64,000 bases of DNA from Caldilineaceae bacterium (lineage in GTDB: Bacteria > Chloroflexota > Anaerolineae > Caldilineales > Caldilineaceae), in assembly GCA_020846635.1 (NCBI GenBank), contig JADLDO010000047.1, positions 372,001 to 436,000 on the forward strand, written 5' to 3'. The position numbers and the translations under genes are program-made. Under the pieces are notes generated by a model that was not told where the DNA came from, did not search any database, and saw nothing but the letters and a program-made list of their open reading frames with translations. Shown piece after piece: positions 52,818-62,154 of this stretch (positions are counted from its first letter, which is position 1; the number at the start of each line of letters is the position of its first letter).

Positions 52818-55763
52818 TTATTTGCTTAATACGGGCAAGTGCAGAAGTTCCGGCGGCACTGTCACCCCGACTTCAAAGCTGCGTGTCACTGGTTGCGCGG
52901 GGTTGAAGGCCGGGTTTCCCGGTTGGCTGGCTCGAATTGAGCATGTGCCCTCGGCAATGAGCGTGACAGTATTGCCGCTGAGGGTGCAGATTGCCGGGGT
53001 CAGGCTCTCCAACTGGACAGGCAGGCCGGACGAGGCTGTGGCCTGGGCTGTGAAGGGTGATTCGGCAAGGGCGCGATTGGGCAGGGCAGCAAAGGTGATG
53101 CTCTGGTTTTGCTTTTGCAACGTCGTCTCATAAGCGCCGATGTCGAAGGCAGGGCCAACGGGGCGGCTGGTTCCGTCGAGATCCTGGGTGATGCCCGGTA
53201 TGGTGTCGCCATCGTCTACCCCATCAGCACCAGGGACGAGGTGGTAATCGCCGCCGCCAACATAGCCGGCGATGCCGTCGAGAGGTGTGCCGGTCAGCCG
53301 GTCTACGGCGAAGCCACCGGTCTTGGTCGTTACGTCGTTGGTGATCAGTACCTTTTGCAGGCTGGCAACCCCTTCTCCGTCACTCTTTATACCTATCTCA
53401 CTGCCGCTGATCAGTACGTTGGTGAATGCGTTCACGCGTGTATTTGGCAGATTGGCGCTGCCTTCAACCTTCACCGCTTCGGGCACAGCACCGTTGTTGT
53501 CGGCGATGGTCACGTTGATGACGCGGAGCGGCTCGTCGGGTGATCCGATGTAGGGCGTATGGATGGCATTGCCACCTACCATTGGGTCGGCTGGCGTCTG
53601 ACCACTGAGCAGCCCGACTGTGCTGGTTGCCACATTGCGTACCAACAGCGAGTTTTGTAGATTCGCACCGCCGGTCAGGAAGATAGAGAAGCCGCCGCCT
53701 ATCCCTGCTTGGTTGTCATGGATGTAGACACGGTCAATGGTGGGATGGGCTTTGTTACTGCCTGTAGAGACGCCACCACCGGTAAAGCTGGCGCTGTTGC
53801 TGTAGACCTCGCTTTGACGCAGAGTTCCAATACCTTCAAGGAAAAGACCGCCGCCGCGCCCCCCGTTGGCGCTGGCATCGTTGGGGCGGTTCGCTATGTT
53901 CTCGAAGACGATCAACTTGGTGAGCGTGTAGGTTGCTGTGCCATTGGCATCGGTGATGGCAAGCCCACCGCCGCGCCCATCCGGCACGCTGTTGCCCGAC
54001 AGCGTACAGTTCTCGACGCTTAGATTGACCGGGGAGAGGGCAAAGATACCGCCGCCATCACCGTCACCATCGCCGCGGCTGTTTTCAACGCGACAGTTGC
54101 GGATGGTTAGGTTTTGGGCAGGGCCGATATTGTTGGTGTTGATGGCGATGCCACCCCCTCGTCCAAGTGAATAGCCATTACGCACCGTGAGATTCTGGAT
54201 GAGCGCACCGGCACTGGGCAGGTCGTAATCTACCTGGATGCCCTGGCGCGCTGTTTGTCCGTCCAGCGTGGTGAACGCGGGATTGGTGGAGGGAGTGATC
54301 CAGTTGGTAGTCGTGAAGCCACCTGTGAGCGTGATGCCTTGTCGCACGCAGAGAACGGCGGCATTGGTACAGGTGAAATCACCGTCGGTGTAGGTGCCTT
54401 GTGCCAGGCGGATCTCGTCGCCGCCGAGAGCGATCTTGTTGGCATTCTCCGGTGTGAGGCAGGGAAGGGCGGGATTCAAACAGTTGTTGAGACTGTCGCT
54501 GCCCTCGGTCGCTACATAGCGCACTGCGGGCGCTGTGTTGACATATTCATAGGCTCCATAGTCATCGCTGCGCCCCAGCGGACAGAGGGTGAAAGGGGTA
54601 CAGTTGGCGCTGTTGACACGCTGGCGTCCTTCTAGATCGACTTTGGCTGTGTTGCCTGCAATGTCAATGGCGGGCGAGCCGGCGACAAGGTGATAATCAC
54701 CCGCTGTGGGGTTAACAAAAAGGAGCGTGCGCCTGAGGGCTGGGTTAATGGCAGGCAGCGTTCCGGCCCAATCGGTGGTTACGTTGGGGTCCATGATGAC
54801 GCCGAGTTGTAACATAACAGGTGTTTGGGGGGTGGCGATATTGACGCCGGTTGTGTTGCCGGTAAGTAGGCTGTAGCTGAACGCTAGACTATTCTTAGGA
54901 GCCGGCTCGGAGTTGCCTCCTGTCATGAAGATTGCCTCAGTGGCTGCCCCCTGGTTATTGTCTGCAATGGTCGTATGGTAGGTGCTGACAGCGCTTTGCC
55001 CTGCGCCGGATGTGGCGATAGCTCCACCCTGGAGAGCAGAATTATGGGCGATGACGCTGGAGTGGACGTTCAAGACGCCTAGCTGTGCAGCATTGGGGCG
55101 TATGCCAATGCCGCCACCTGAGCCAGTAGTTGTGTTGGAAAGGATCAGGGTGCGCTCGATGTTGATCGTGCCTATACCCAGGAAGGCGACGCCGCCACCT
55201 GTGCTGTTGGGGTCTGTTGTTGAGGCTGTGTTGTCCATCACGGTTAGGCCGCGCAGTGTCACGCTGGAGATGTTTGCGGCGACGATACCACCACCGATAT
55301 GGGGAAAGAGGATGCTGCTGGTGGCGTTGCCATTGCGTACAGTGAAATTCTCTACGACCACGCCCGCGACCGTGATGGCGAGTGGACGGCGCAGATCTTC
55401 TCCATCCAGGATCGAGGGGGTGAGGGTGTAGGTCGAGGTTTCCCACGCACCGGGGCCATCGGGGTCGAAACCGCCGATCACGGTAAGCTGTTTGTTGACC
55501 GTAATCTCCTGCCCAGAGTAGCTCCCTTTGGCGACGCGTATTTCATCGCCGGGGTCGGCGGCTGTAATGGCGGCGGGAATGGTGTTACAGGCTGTGGCAG
55601 GTGTAGAGCAGCCCAGGGTGTTGGGCGTATCAGGTCGAACATAGCGAATGGCGGCCTGTACAGGAGTTGCCATGAACGCAGTCAATAGCGCCAGTAATGG
55701 GGCTATGCAGAGCGCGCGGCTGCATCGAAACAGGTAGCTGTCTCTTACACGAAACAAAGTCAT
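52818..55763 (-). CDS. Secreted parallel beta-helix protein with duplicated head region
   Basis: A 981-residue protein from the ATG at 55763, preceded by AAAGGAG 7 nt upstream. The signal peptide (about 1-38) ends TPVQAA. Two homologous heads, IRYVRPDTPNTLGC...GDEIRVAKGSYSGQ (about 38-105) and VRYVATEGSDSLNNC...GDEIRLAQGTYTDG (about 415-480), are each followed by Gly/Asn-rich right-handed beta-helix repeats (GGGI..., GGGVS..., NSLLVRNV). This is the layout of choice-of-anchor Q/pectate-lyase-fold proteins. An Ig-like segment (ITFAALPNRALAESPFTAQA) lies near the C-terminus. No sortase motif or membrane anchor; probably a cell-surface or extracellular protein, enzyme or adhesin. The frame upstream to 55868 is not used. 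Confidence 0.87.
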   Translation of the reverse strand: MTLFRVRDSYLFRCSRALCIAPLLALLTAFMATPVQAAIRYVRPDTPNTLGCSTPATACNTIPAAITAADPGDEIRVAKGSYSGQEITVNKQLTVIGGFDPDGPGAWETSTYTLTPSILDGEDLRRPLAITVAGVVVENFTVRNGNATSSILFPHIGGGIVAANISSVTLRGLTVMDNTASTTDPNSTGGGVAFLGIGTINIERTLILSNTTTGSGGGIGIRPNAAQLGVLNVHSSVIAHNSALQGGAIATSGAGQSAVSTYHTTIADNNQGAATEAIFMTGGNSEPAPKNSLAFSYSLLTGNTTGVNIATPQTPVMLQLGVIMDPNVTTDWAGTLPAINPALRRTLLFVNPTAGDYHLVAGSPAIDIAGNTAKVDLEGRQRVNSANCTPFTLCPLGRSDDYGAYEYVNTAPAVRYVATEGSDSLNNCLNPALPCLTPENANKIALGGDEIRLAQGTYTDGDFTCTNAAVLCVRQGITLTGGFTTTNWITPSTNPAFTTLDGQTARQGIQVDYDLPSAGALIQNLTVRNGYSLGRGGGIAINTNNIGPAQNLTIRNCRVENSRGDGDGDGGGIFALSPVNLSVENCTLSGNSVPDGRGGGLAITDANGTATYTLTKLIVFENIANRPNDASANGGRGGGLFLEGIGTLRQSEVYSNSASFTGGGVSTGSNKAHPTIDRVYIHDNQAGIGGGFSIFLTGGANLQNSLLVRNVATSTVGLLSGQTPADPMVGGNAIHTPYIGSPDEPLRVINVTIADNNGAVPEAVKVEGSANLPNTRVNAFTNVLISGSEIGIKSDGEGVASLQKVLITNDVTTKTGGFAVDRLTGTPLDGIAGYVGGGDYHLVPGADGVDDGDTIPGITQDLDGTSRPVGPAFDIGAYETTLQKQNQSITFAALPNRALAESPFTAQATASSGLPVQLESLTPAICTLSGNTVTLIAEGTCSIRASQPGNPAFNPAQPVTRSFEVGVTVPPELLHLPVLSK

Positions 55764-55855
55764 GGCAATCTCCTTTGTATTCTGTCGTCTGTGATTGTTT
55801 GTGGAGTAATGATCTCGGTGGTCTAGGAGTATACCAAAATCTTGTCTGTGGACTG

Positions 55856-55907
55856 CTGTCTCAATCAAAAGTATCCATAAAAAAATCGATACTTTTGATT
55901 GAAACAG
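55856..55907. repeat. 20-bp inverted repeat with A/T-tract loop
   Basis: CTGTCTCAATCAAAAGTATC (55856-55875) and GATACTTTTGATTGAAACAG (55888-55907) are complementary with a single mismatch; the 12-nt loop holds seven A. AT-rich, unlike the surroundings. It lies 93 bp upstream of the beta-helix gene, downstream of the aminotransferase gene. Confidence 0.85.
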
Positions 55908-55953
55908 CGAAGTGAGTTAACCCGTCGCGGTTTGATCTGTGCAGGTTGTAGTA

Positions 55954-56015
55954 GGGGCGCGGAGTAGGGAACCTACCCGCGCCCCAGGGCTCCCGCCGGA
56001 GCTTCCGGGAAGGGA
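55954..56015 (-). terminator. GC-rich hairpin region after the HemL-like gene
   Basis: GGGGCGCGG-A-GTAGG (55954-55968) pairs with CCTACCCGCGCCCC (55972-55985), with one bulged A. A second structure with GCTCC/GGAGC and TTCCGGGAAG lies at 55989-56013, nearer the stop codon. No T run; probable terminator region of the aminotransferase gene. Confidence 0.5.
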
Positions 56016-56030
56016 TGGAATCGTGGGTTT

Positions 56031-57371
56031 TTAGGCAGCCAAAGCCAGTTGTTTTTTGGCGTGGACGCCGAGGGTTTTGACGGTGTCTTCGAAGGCGTTG
56101 AGCGTTTCGGCAATGTCCTGGGCATTGTGCGCGGCGCACAGGAACCACGGCTCGCGCGGGTCGTCGTCTACCATGATGCCGCGGGCGATTAGACCGCCTA
56201 GCAGTTCGGTCGAGAGTTCGAAGTCGTTGGCGCAGTAGGTGCGATAGTCCGTGGGGATTTCATCGCGACCTACCAGCAGGCTAAACATTGAGGGAACGCC
56301 TGTCACTACATGCGGAACCCCGGCGCGGCTGAGAATCTCATCCATGCCCTGCATCAGTTCCTGCCCGGTGGCAAAGATGTTCTTGATGATCGGCTGCGTT
56401 TCAAGGATTTCCAGGGTGGCGGCTGCGGCGGAGGCGGCGACGATGTTGCCACAGTAGGTGCCACCGTGGGCGACCTTGCCCGGTTCGACCACCGCCATGA
56501 TCGCTTCTTTACCGGCGATGGCGGAGACAGGGAAGCCGTTGCCCATTGCCTTTGCATAAGCGGCAAGGTCGGCTTTGACCCCGAAGTATTCCTGTGCGCC
56601 ACCACGGGCGATGCGGAAGCCGGTCTTGACCTCGTCAAAGATGAGGACAATGCCATAACCGTCACAGAGGCGGCGCAGGTGCTGGAGCCAGCCGGGTTTG
56701 GGCATAACGCCCGCCACATTGCCCATGATCGGCTCGACCATAATGGCGGCTACTTCGTCGCCATAACATTGCACCGCGGCTTCGACCATGTCAAAGTCAT
56801 TGTAGGGCAGCGAGATCATATAGTTGCGGATGGCGTTGGGCATGCCTTCGGTGCCCTTCACGCGCCGCGGCATGGTGCGCGGGCCGAGCTTTTCTGCATC
56901 TACTCCTGGTGTGCTGTACATCACATAATCATAGTTGCCGTGATATTGCCCCTCGAACTTGATGAAACGTTCGCGTCCTGTATAGGCGCGGGCGATACGC
57001 AGCGCGTGCATGGTGGCTTCGGTGCCGGTGTTGGAGAGGCGCACCTTATTCATGCCGGTCATGCGCGTGAAGCGTTCGGCTAGCTCGATTTCCCAGGGGG
57101 TGGTGAAGGCAAAGGTGGTGCCATGTTGGATGGCTTTGCAGACCTTTTGTGTGACGACGGGGTGGGCATGGCCCAGGATGATGGGGCCAAAGCCGAGGCG
57201 ATAGTCGATATAGCGGTTGTCATCGGCATCCCAGATGTGCGAACCCTTGCCGTGGGTGATGACAGGAGTATGGTCGTCGCCCCAGTAGCGGAAATTAGAA
57301 TTGACGCCATAGGGGATATATTGCTTCGCCTTATCAAACAGTTGGCGAGTTTTGTGATTTTTCGTAATCAT
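56031..57371 (-). CDS. Class-III PLP aminotransferase, HemL-like (glutamate-1-semialdehyde aminotransferase family)
   Basis: A 446-residue enzyme with the fold-type-I class-III layout: SNTGTEATMHALRIARAYTGR, EGQYHGNYDY, LIFDEVKTGFR and the PLP Lys in YAKAMGNGFPVSA (Lys274), then HGGTYCGN. It resembles glutamate-1-semialdehyde aminomutase, but the neighbourhood has no haem gene and it carries its own Lrp-type regulator, so it may be an amino-acid or amine transaminase. ATG at 57371 with GGAG 7 nt upstream. The regulator gene lies 217 bp upstream on the same strand. Its role in haem synthesis remains possible. Confidence 0.88.
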   Translation of the reverse strand: MITKNHKTRQLFDKAKQYIPYGVNSNFRYWGDDHTPVITHGKGSHIWDADDNRYIDYRLGFGPIILGHAHPVVTQKVCKAIQHGTTFAFTTPWEIELAERFTRMTGMNKVRLSNTGTEATMHALRIARAYTGRERFIKFEGQYHGNYDYVMYSTPGVDAEKLGPRTMPRRVKGTEGMPNAIRNYMISLPYNDFDMVEAAVQCYGDEVAAIMVEPIMGNVAGVMPKPGWLQHLRRLCDGYGIVLIFDEVKTGFRIARGGAQEYFGVKADLAAYAKAMGNGFPVSAIAGKEAIMAVVEPGKVAHGGTYCGNIVAASAAAATLEILETQPIIKNIFATGQELMQGMDEILSRAGVPHVVTGVPSMFSLLVGRDEIPTDYRTYCANDFELSTELLGGLIARGIMVDDDPREPWFLCAAHNAQDIAETLNAFEDTVKTLGVHAKKQLALAA

Positions 57372-57588
57372 GATGGATCTCCATGAATCCGTTGGTTTAG
57401 TACGTTGCCGGCTAGTGCGGTAGCGCTAGAGAACGTTGCCTTGATGAAACAGGATCTGAGGGTACAGGTTGTTGGGCAACCTGAGGCCATAAGGCGAGGC
57501 TATGTCAAGCACGTCACTCGTCTTCAAGATAGATTGTTTCACCCCCCAACGGAAGCACGATGTGACCATCGTACATAAGAATTTCCCC

Positions 57589-58140
57589 CTACTCGATAGG
57601 GGCCTCCTCTACTGGAAAAACTGGTTCGTTCGTATGTGCGGCGATCTCAGCACCGGCACCATTGGTGGCAAACGTTTCTGCCTCCGGTGCGGCAGGTGCC
57701 GGAGAATCCCAAGCGTAAATCTCTTTGACAATGTCCAGGTAGATGAAGGTTTCGGTATCGCGCACCCCTTCAACACCATAGAGCTTCTCTGTGAGAAACA
57801 AGAGCAGATGGCTGTTGTCCAAGCAGAGCACTTCGACCAATAGGTTGTAGGCTCCAGAGCAGATGGTCAGATAGATCACCTCATCGAAAGCGGCAATCTG
57901 GCGGGCGATCTCTTGGAGGCGGCTGCCCTCGGCTTTGACACCGATAAAGGCCATTGTGTGAAAACCGATCTTCAGCGGGTTGGTGACGGCTACGACTTGG
58001 AGAATACCCTGGTCGTTGAGCCGCTGGACGCGCTGACGAATCATACCGGGGGAGACGCCTAATTGCTCGGCAATGCGGCTAAAGGGCGTCCGCCCATCCT
58101 CTTTCAAGGCTTTGATAATCGCCCGATCAATTCTATCCAT
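57589..58140 (-). CDS. Lrp/AsnC-family transcriptional regulator
   Basis: A 183-residue protein: N-terminal helix-turn-helix (about 4-50, DRIDRAIIKALKEDGRTPFSRIAEQLGVS) followed by the RAM/AsnC effector domain (about 65-145; GFHTMAFIGVKAEGS, YNLLVEVLCLD). The last ~40 residues are an Ala/Pro/Glu-rich tail absent from typical 150-residue members. It probably controls the adjoining aminotransferase gene in response to an amino acid. ATG at 58140; a promoter is predicted at 58236-58263. Confidence 0.93.
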   Translation of the reverse strand: MDRIDRAIIKALKEDGRTPFSRIAEQLGVSPGMIRQRVQRLNDQGILQVVAVTNPLKIGFHTMAFIGVKAEGSRLQEIARQIAAFDEVIYLTICSGAYNLLVEVLCLDNSHLLLFLTEKLYGVEGVRDTETFIYLDIVKEIYAWDSPAPAAPEAETFATNGAGAEIAAHTNEPVFPVEEAPIE

Positions 58141-58235
58141 CTGGCTTGCGAAGTCACCTCGACTTGGTTGAATTTTTCACTGAAGCGTGCAGTGAAGGCT
58201 TTTGAGAAACACGATTGTCTGGTTGCGCTTTGCCC

Positions 58236-58263
58236 AGTATAGCATGAATTGGTATTGCGTCAA
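58236..58263 (-). promoter_or_regulatory. Predicted promoter of the Lrp-type regulator
   Basis: On the minus strand TTGACG (58263-58258) and TATACT (58241-58236) with a 16-bp spacer, about 95 bp before the start codon. Confidence 0.68.
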
Positions 58264-58355
58264 CCCCTAAAATCACAATTCGGCATCTAGAAACCGCCTG
58301 TTGTGCAAAATCGGTAGTGAACTATGTCACAATCTGTTGAATATGATCTGGATAT

Positions 58356-58392
58356 AAAAAACAGCCGCCCGGCACATTGTGCCGGGCGGCTG
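58356..58392 (-). terminator. Terminator after the DUF4013 gene
   Basis: A perfect 13-bp stem (CAGCCGCCCGGCA / TGCCGGGCGGCTG) with a 5-nt loop; on the minus strand six T follow. Confidence 0.93.
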
Positions 58393-58412
58393 GGAAAAGC
58401 AAAAGGATTGTA

Positions 58413-59321
58413 TTAGGCCGCTGGGGGCGGGGCGGGGTTGTCTACGCCGCTGTCGGGATAGTCGGTTGTATCGCCGACAGGGGTATCGGTGCCGACGGTG
58501 GTATCACTGATAGTTGTGCCGCTGATGGTCGTATCGCTGACCGGTGGAACCAACGGGCTCACACCTGGGGCCATCTCGGTGGGAGGTGTGTAGCTGGTAA
58601 GCTGCGGGTCAATCGTGCTGCCACCACCCGGGTATGGGAAGTTGTAGGCCAACTGCCCAGAGAGGTGATACTGGAAGAGCGATGTGAGCAGAGTCGCCAG
58701 CGGGATGGTGATGATCAGGCCGACGACACAGAGCAGCACACCCACGATGCTGCCGACAAGGGCGAGCGCGATGCTGGCAGCGATGTAGACAAGCGTGACA
58801 ACCAGGACTTGGCCGATGTTCTCTTGGGTCCAGGCGAGAATCTGGCGGAATTGTAGGGCGCTGGTGATCTGCTCATCTTTGGCAAAGGCAATGCTAATGC
58901 CCGGTGTGACAGCCGCCAGCAACAACCCATAGATCATGTTGAGACAGGAGCCACAGATGAGAAGCATGGATCCCATGAACTGGGCGCCGTCGCTTCTGGA
59001 TTCCGTCATGGCGCTGCCGATGATCGAGGGGATGATCAAGACCAGCATTGGCAGACTCCAGACTAGGAAGGCTATGACCAGCTTGAAACCGCGGGCTAAA
59101 TCTTCGCCCCATTGATCCCATTCAGGCAGGGGGTAGGGCTGACCGTCGCGCACATTTTGCAGCAGACGCACGCAGTAGCCGGCGAAGATGATAAAGCCGA
59201 TGATGCCGATGAAGACCACGGAGAGAACTGTGCTGCCAATGATCACGCCAGTGCCGATCATCAGCTTTTGCTGCCAGCGTGGGTCCTCGGTGATAAAGCT
59301 AATTGCCTTGCTGATTTCCAT
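58413..59321 (-). CDS. DUF4013-type membrane protein with acidic/Thr-rich tail
   Basis: A 302-residue protein. The ATG at 59321 is chosen since CAGGAG lies 9 nt upstream; the frame reaches back to 59375. About five to six hydrophobic segments (about 20-215), with GYCVRLLQNVRDGQPYPLPEWDQWGEDLARGFK between the first ones, a DUF4013 hallmark, then a ~75-residue Pro/Thr/Asp-rich tail with repeats ISGTTISDTTVGTDT. Function of the family unknown; probably an inner-membrane protein. Single-gene unit with a strong terminator. Confidence 0.82.
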   Translation of the reverse strand: MEISKAISFITEDPRWQQKLMIGTGVIIGSTVLSVVFIGIIGFIIFAGYCVRLLQNVRDGQPYPLPEWDQWGEDLARGFKLVIAFLVWSLPMLVLIIPSIIGSAMTESRSDGAQFMGSMLLICGSCLNMIYGLLLAAVTPGISIAFAKDEQITSALQFRQILAWTQENIGQVLVVTLVYIAASIALALVGSIVGVLLCVVGLIITIPLATLLTSLFQYHLSGQLAYNFPYPGGGSTIDPQLTSYTPPTEMAPGVSPLVPPVSDTTISGTTISDTTVGTDTPVGDTTDYPDSGVDNPAPPPAA

Positions 59322-59519
59322 AAATGTGTCTCCTGACTGGATGTCTGTAGCGCCGTCTGGCGCGGATTGTATCATAAGGTGTGGACTGGCGACAATCTAC
59401 CTGCTCTTTTCTTCTGCTGTGGTGTAAAGGAACCACTCGTTCAGCAGAATTAGATTTGTTTTTGTATCTATAGATCAGTACGCAGGCGGGGGAGCAAAGT
59501 TTCAGGTTTTGGGTTGGAT

Positions 59520-60365
59520 TTAGGTTAGGGCGCGGATGGAGATGTCGGCGGCGTGAAAAGTGTGGCGCGCGCCGGTGGCATCTTCAACGATGATTGCCCC
59601 GTCCTCTTGTACGTCAATCGCTTGCCCGGTGAGGATGGCCACTTCTGTGGGGCCGTGGGGGTAGACGGCGACGGATTGGCCGAGCGTGCTTAGTTGTGCT
59701 TTCCAACGGCGGTAGCTTTCTGTGGGGGGAAGCGCCAACCCTTCTGCCAACTGGCGGCAAAGCTCTACGAGAAGATAGCTGCGATCTATGATCTTGCCGG
59801 TGGCGACGCGCAGGCTGGTTGGGCGGGGCGTGGGTGGGGCAATGCGCGGCAGGTCGCTTGCCCGCTGGTTGACGTTGATGCCAATGCCGAGGGTTGCATG
59901 GGCGATGCTGCCATCGGGCTGGAGGCTGCTTTCGGCCAAGATCCCGGCGAGTTTGCGTGCGCGGCCAGGGTCATCACCCAAGAGCAGATCATTGGGCCAT
60001 TTAAGCTGAAGATCAGGCTGCAACTCGGGCACAACTGCCGTGACCGCGGCCATCAGCGCGTTGCCTGCGAGCATGGTCAGTGTTGTGGCGGGGAGTTGGT
60101 ATTGGGGCGGCTTGAGAACAATGCTCACCAAGAGTGCGCTGGCATAGGGCGCTTGCCAACTGCGACCCTGACGCCCGCGCCCGCTGGTCTGCTCTTCTGC
60201 GACCACGATTGAACCCGATGGTGTGTCAGGATTACGTGCCAGTCCGGCAGCGATGGGCATGGTGCTGGGTACGGAGGTGTGATAAAAGAGGGTATGACCT
60301 ACGGGCGAGTGGGCCAGTTGGTTGCGAATAAAGGTTAGGTCAAGGATAGGAAAGTCTGGGTCCAT
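59520..60365 (-). CDS. birA: Biotin-[acetyl-CoA-carboxylase] ligase, short (non-DNA-binding) form
   Basis: A 281-residue protein: catalytic domain with TSGRGRQGRSWQAP (biotinyl-AMP binding, about 60-73), LQLKWPNDLLLGD (biotin Lys region) and GIGINVNQR, then the small C-terminal SH3-like domain (about 235-281). It activates biotin with ATP and attaches it to the carboxyl-carrier protein. There is no N-terminal helix-turn-helix, so it is not a repressor like E. coli BirA. A carboxyltransferase gene at the right edge of the window is a plausible client complex. ATG at 60365; an inverted repeat lies just upstream at 60388-60403. Confidence 0.93.
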   Translation of the reverse strand: MDPDFPILDLTFIRNQLAHSPVGHTLFYHTSVPSTMPIAAGLARNPDTPSGSIVVAEEQTSGRGRQGRSWQAPYASALLVSIVLKPPQYQLPATTLTMLAGNALMAAVTAVVPELQPDLQLKWPNDLLLGDDPGRARKLAGILAESSLQPDGSIAHATLGIGINVNQRASDLPRIAPPTPRPTSLRVATGKIIDRSYLLVELCRQLAEGLALPPTESYRRWKAQLSTLGQSVAVYPHGPTEVAILTGQAIDVQEDGAIIVEDATGARHTFHAADISIRALT

Positions 60366-60387
60366 CGGATGTCATCCCGCTTCGTGA

Positions 60388-60403
60388 ATCAAGTACACTT
60401 GAT
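60388..60403. promoter_or_regulatory. 16-bp inverted repeat upstream of birA
   Basis: ATCAAGT and ACTTGAT flank a 2-bp centre, 22 bp before the birA start. The nearby AT-rich stretch has a direct repeat TATATCTAGAAT (60418-60442). Candidate operator/promoter region for birA and the divergent membrane-protein gene. Confidence 0.4.
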
Positions 60404-60537
60404 CTGTAATTGTACCTTATATATCTAGAATTATATCTAGAATGTTTCTACATCGTGTAAAATGGAGATAGGCTAGGGAGAAACGGGTGAAGTTGTCGCC
60501 TGCTGTGCCGGGCTAAACAGAGAGCGAATGGGGTGCT

Positions 60538-61011
60538 TTGACACGCAGGCATTTGACACGAGGGCAAGAGCGATTTGGGCCGGCTCCCATAGACAACCAG
60601 GAGGATGACGCGGCGTGGGGGCCATCTGATCCTATGGCGGGTGATGCGTTTGGGCTGGATGATTTTGACCCAGACACCGTAGAATCCGATGAGATGAGGT
60701 CGGAGCGTAATGCGCCTTCGCTGCCCATTATCCTCTTTAGCGCAGCCAGCGGGGTTTCCGGTGGTGTTATCGGTCTGTTTATTAGCTACCGCTGGCTGCA
60801 ATGGGGCGTGGAGTTGAGCGCCGGGCTGGCGACCCTTGCGCTGCTCTTTAGTTTGGGCATCAGTGGCGCGCTTTTGTCGGCGTTGACGGGTTCGCGCGCT
60901 GCGCCGGTCAATATTTTGTTTAGCTGTGGTGTGATCTTGCTGGCGATCTTTTTCCTCGCGCTTTGTCTAGTGGTGGGCGCGCTGGTAGGGACTGTGTTGG
61001 TGCGGCTGTAG
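60538..61011 (+). CDS. Small membrane protein of unknown function
   Basis: Not recognised. Read from a TTG at 60538, 157 residues: an acidic, Asp/Glu/Pro-rich N-terminal part (about 1-58) predicted in the cytosol, then three hydrophobic segments (about 61-80, 88-112 and 122-155). The start is uncertain: GGGG lies about 5 nt before the TTG, and an ATG at codon 33 is an alternative. It converges on the MetF-like gene with a 14-bp gap. Confidence 0.55.
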   Translation: MTRRHLTRGQERFGPAPIDNQEDDAAWGPSDPMAGDAFGLDDFDPDTVESDEMRSERNAPSLPIILFSAASGVSGGVIGLFISYRWLQWGVELSAGLATLALLFSLGISGALLSALTGSRAAPVNILFSCGVILLAIFFLALCLVVGALVGTVLVRL

Positions 61012-61025
61012 GGTGGTCGTCAGTG

Positions 61026-61973
61026 TTAGCTCGTTGTCTGTTTGAAACTGTGCAGGACGTTTTGTAGGGCGTGAAAGAGGTCGATGGAGGCGTCGATCTC
61101 TTCGCGGTTGATGGAGACGCTTTCGACATTGATCCCCAGCGGGAGATGCTGTGCATATTCTTGGTCGAGGATTGCGCGCAGATTCTCGCAGCAGATTTCG
61201 ATGGACTTGGTGAGCGGCGCGGGCGCGGCGAGGATGGCTTGCACCGCGCTGGGGGCAATGGAGACGCCGAGCCAGCGGATGAATTCCAACGTTTTTTCAC
61301 GCCCACAAGGAATAAAGGTCATGATGATACGCGTGGGGGCGACCCCTTCGCGCCGGCAGAGTTGGTGGTAGTCGCTGAGCATGGCAATCGTCGTGGTCGC
61401 GTCGTAGATCGCCTGCGAAATGAAGAAGCGGCATCCGTTCTTCGTTTTGTTGAGAATCCGCATGCCTTCGCTTTGGGTGGGGCTGTGCCGTTCGGCGATG
61501 ACAACGCCCCCCAATGTGAAGCGGGCAGGGTGGGCGGCGGCGATCTGTGTGGCTTGTGAAAGCGAGATGCCTGTTTGCCCGCTCTTCGATGAAGAAGCGC
61601 CGACAAGTGACAGAAAGTTAATGCCATAGTCGCGCTGCGTTTCTGCCAGCCAGGGCTCCCAATGTTCTGCGGCCATGCCCGAAATTGACTTGTAGGTGAT
61701 CACGGGCTGCGCGGTGCGTTCGTGGAGGAGCTTGGCATAGACGCGCGAATCGAGGGTGGGCAAAAAGGGGAAGGGACGTGGTTCAGCCGTACGCCCTGGT
61801 TCGTCTTGAACATCGTAGACGACGAGGCCATCCAGCGGCAGGTGGCGTATGCGTTCGCTTAGCCTGTTTGCGGTTCTGGCAACACGCTCTGGCGGCAGGT
61901 CGGCGCGCGGCGAGGTGGTTCCATAAAAGGAAACAAATTGCTGTGCATCCAGCAACTTTGACTGAAGATTCAT
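61026..61973 (-). CDS. Methylenetetrahydrofolate reductase-like (MetF-fold) protein
   Basis: A protein of about 315 residues that resembles the MetF/MTHFR (beta/alpha)8 family: FVSFYGTTSPRAD at the N-terminal strand, DGLVVYDVQDE, VITYKSISGM, a SLVGASSSKSGQTGISLSQA segment, FTLGGVVIAERH and GCRFFISQAIYDA. The usual role is NAD(P)H/FAD-dependent reduction of 5,10-methylene-THF, but this divergent form may have another folate-linked role. Start uncertain: ATG at 61973 or 61985, both with weak ribosome sites. The gene stands alone between convergent and divergent neighbours. Confidence 0.75.
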   Translation of the reverse strand: MNLQSKLLDAQQFVSFYGTTSPRADLPPERVARTANRLSERIRHLPLDGLVVYDVQDEPGRTAEPRPFPFLPTLDSRVYAKLLHERTAQPVITYKSISGMAAEHWEPWLAETQRDYGINFLSLVGASSSKSGQTGISLSQATQIAAAHPARFTLGGVVIAERHSPTQSEGMRILNKTKNGCRFFISQAIYDATTTIAMLSDYHQLCRREGVAPTRIIMTFIPCGREKTLEFIRWLGVSIAPSAVQAILAAPAPLTKSIEICCENLRAILDQEYAQHLPLGINVESVSINREEIDASIDLFHALQNVLHSFKQTTS

Positions 61974-62154
61974 AGCTTTATCCATTATCAATTTTGTGAC
62001 GACTCCCTGTGCCGGCACTCTCTATATATCTTGATATAGCTTGGTTGCACGTTGGGCCTGGCACAGCGATATTTACTCACCCAGAATTGGGTAGGATGGG
62101 CGATATTAACATTATCGGCTATAATACCACCATTCTCGCCCCCTGCGTATCTAC

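Noticed and set aside
56310..57083. 257-codon plus-strand frame opposite the HemL-like gene
   Set aside because: Antisense to a gene with intact PLP site.
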